Assembly (NCBI GenBank): GCA_028015205.1
Contig: CM051516.1
Span: 58,036,230-58,100,229, forward strand
Length of the DNA: 64,000 nucleotides
From: Mytilisepta virgata
Lineage: Eukaryota > Mollusca > Bivalvia > Mytilida > Mytilidae
Direction: 5' to 3'
Made by a program: the position numbers and the translations under genes. Position 1 is the first letter of the stretch, and every line of letters begins with the position of its first letter. The notes beneath the pieces were generated by a model. It was given only the letters and a program-made list of their open reading frames with translations. It was not told the DNA's origin and searched no databases. This document shows, one piece after another, positions 59,301 to 62,300 of the stretch.

Positions 59301-62300
59301 TGTCTGAGTTAAGATGTGAAATACAATGAACAATAATAAATTACGGTAATTAAATTCGATAACTATGTTGTTAACAAACTTAAGACCTCTTTAAATATAG
59401 TAGTATACTTATTTGACATTCCTGACAACTGAAATTGACGTTCATTTATGTAAACCAGCAAATTATTATGTCAAAAAATTGATTTCTTTTCATATAACAT
59501 TTAATCCGGAGATATAAATTAAAGGTCGGTAGACAGTTATTTTAACCTTTAAATGGATTTTGAATGTATTTAACAAGTGTATAACATTATCGAGGGATTG
59601 ATTTGATATTGTTAAATTTTTTCTTTTATTTAATTTACCCTTTGTGTTCTTTGTGCTAGATTCTTGTATAGGATGTTTTTTTAATAAAGGGTTAAAATAC
59701 CACATATATGATTATCTGATAATCTTTTAGGATTTACGGTTCATATAATTACTTAATTTGGTGATTAGTAAAGTACAATCAGGTGGTAGATTTACCTTTC
59801 AGATTTTAACACTAATTATAATTACGTTATAAGTATAGCACAATCAGGTGGTCCATTTACCTTTCAGAACTTAACACCAATTATAATTACGTTAAGGAAA
59901 GGATTTAACAGTATGGCTTACACACTGTTGATTTTCCCTGAAGGGAAAAAAATGTGATTAATAGTTTGTACAGTGGACAAGCACCCTCAAACAGTAATGA
60001 AGGCAAATCTGCTTTGCTGTCACTTAGACAACTTCTTCTTTTATCAATTTCTTGTCATTTGATTAAAAATTTATTGTTTTGATAAAACCAAATTTGGTAG
60101 TTTTTGTTATATTAGCAAATAACCAATTGTAAATTTTACATTTGTACATATTTTTTTACTGCCCAATGACGCATAATGAATCCATAGTATTTGCCAGAGG
60201 AAAAGATGGTCACTAAATTTTTTTTGAATACTCAGTGGGCTAATATTTAGGGGCCAGCTGAAGCCCACCTCTGGGTGTGGGATTTTGAAGACCCATTGGT
60301 AGCCTTGGACTGTTTTCTGCTTTTTGATCAGGTTGTTGTCTCTTTGACACATTCCCCATTTTCATTCTCTATTCTAATAGATACACATCTGAAATCTCAA
60401 GAAATTTCCATTTTATATGCTTAGTCATAGACAAATTTCTGTTTTGATGGAGGGATATAGGCATTTCTACATTTCGATTGGTCAACTTTTTCAATTATTT
60501 TCAAACCTTTTAAACAATTAGACCAAGCTTTAAGCTTACCTATAGCTTGACATTATACGATGCATCAGTAAAATTTCATCATTATTTCTGGTTTCACAAA
60601 CATTGCTGCGGTGTTCAATCCTTGTTTCTGATTCAATATTAAAAAAACCTTCTACTTTGAAATTATCAGATAAAAGTGAATCAAAGTGTGTATGAAGTAT
60701 ATGTATCAGGTGAAGACTGTCTATAAATTTTCTTATCTGACCAATATTTTCATGCAGATGTACAGAAAAACTGAGCGATTTAGAATGGTGTGGTAAGAGT
60801 CTCTAGTTTTGATACAATTATTCAATGCTTTACACCTTTAGCTACAGTGGAAGTTTTTATTTTTGTGGGTTATCAGATTGTGTCGCTAAATGATAATTAT
60901 TGTTTTCAGGATAACAGTTTGTATCAGATTGTGTCACTAAATGATAATTATTGTTTTCAGGATAAAAATTTTGTAGTATTTTTCACGATTTCGTCAAGTA
61001 TTCCTGTTTTCTAATTTCAGCCTGCAGAAGTTACTTATGACATTACAACAACAGCAGCTTGACGAGTTAGCAGAGTGGATGACAAAAATGGAAGACAAGA
61101 TAGAATCTCAGGGACCAATCGGATCAGACCTGTCAGAGATCAAACAACAGATAGAGAATCATAAGGTCGGCATCATATTATACCATAAGGCAGTCTTGTT
61201 CTGCTTTAAAGAAAAAAAATGTAATGAACTTTTAGCAATTTTTGGCCATGGCTATAATTGAAGAAAAATTAAAATTCCTGTTTCTTTATGAAGTTTAAAG
61301 AATTAATATTAGTGAAATAACATGAGAAGAAGCAAAGTCTTTGATCATAACTCAAGAAAATTGACTCCTTATTATTGCTTAGTTATATGTATAACAGTAT
61401 TATTATTTATAGTATTATTTTGAATTCTTAATGAAACTTTTATGTAATACAGGCTTTACAAGAAGAATTAGATGTACAACAACAGAAAGTGGATAGTCTA
61501 CATGATATGGTTGTTATTGTGGACGATACAAACACTGAATCAGGTAGGTTGCAAAAGAAAGTGGATAATCTACATGATATGGTTGTTATTGTGGATGATA
61601 CAAACACTGAATCAGGTAGGTCACAACAGAAAGTGGATAGTCTACATGGTATGGTTGTTATTGTGGACGATACAAACACTGAATCAGGTAGGTCACAACA
61701 GAAAGTCGATAGTCTGCATGATATGGTTGTTATTGTGGATGATACTAACACTGAATCAGGTAGGTTGCAACAGAAAGTGGATAGTCTACATGATATGGCT
61801 GTTATTGTGGATGATACTAACACTGAATCAGGTAGGTCACAACAGAAAGTGGATAGTCTACATGATATGGTTGTTATTGTGGATGATACTAACACTGAAT
61901 CAGGTAGGTCACAACAGAAAGTGGCTAGTCTACATGATATGGTTGTTATTGTGGATGATACTAACACTGAATCAGGTAGGTTGCAACAGAAAGTGGATAG
62001 TCTACATGATATGGCTGTTATTGTGGATGATACAAACTCTGAATCAGGTAGGTCACAACAGAAAGTGGATAGTCTACATGATATGGTTGTTATTGTGGAT
62101 GATACTAACACTGAATCAGGTAGGTTTCAACAGAAAGTGGCTAGTCTACATGGTATGGTTGTTATTGTGATAATACAAACACTGAATCAGGTAGATCACA
62201 ATAGAAAGTCGATAGTCTACATGATATGGTTGTTATTGTGGACGATACAAACACTGAATCAGGTAGGTCACAACAGAAAGTGGATAGTCTACATGGTATG

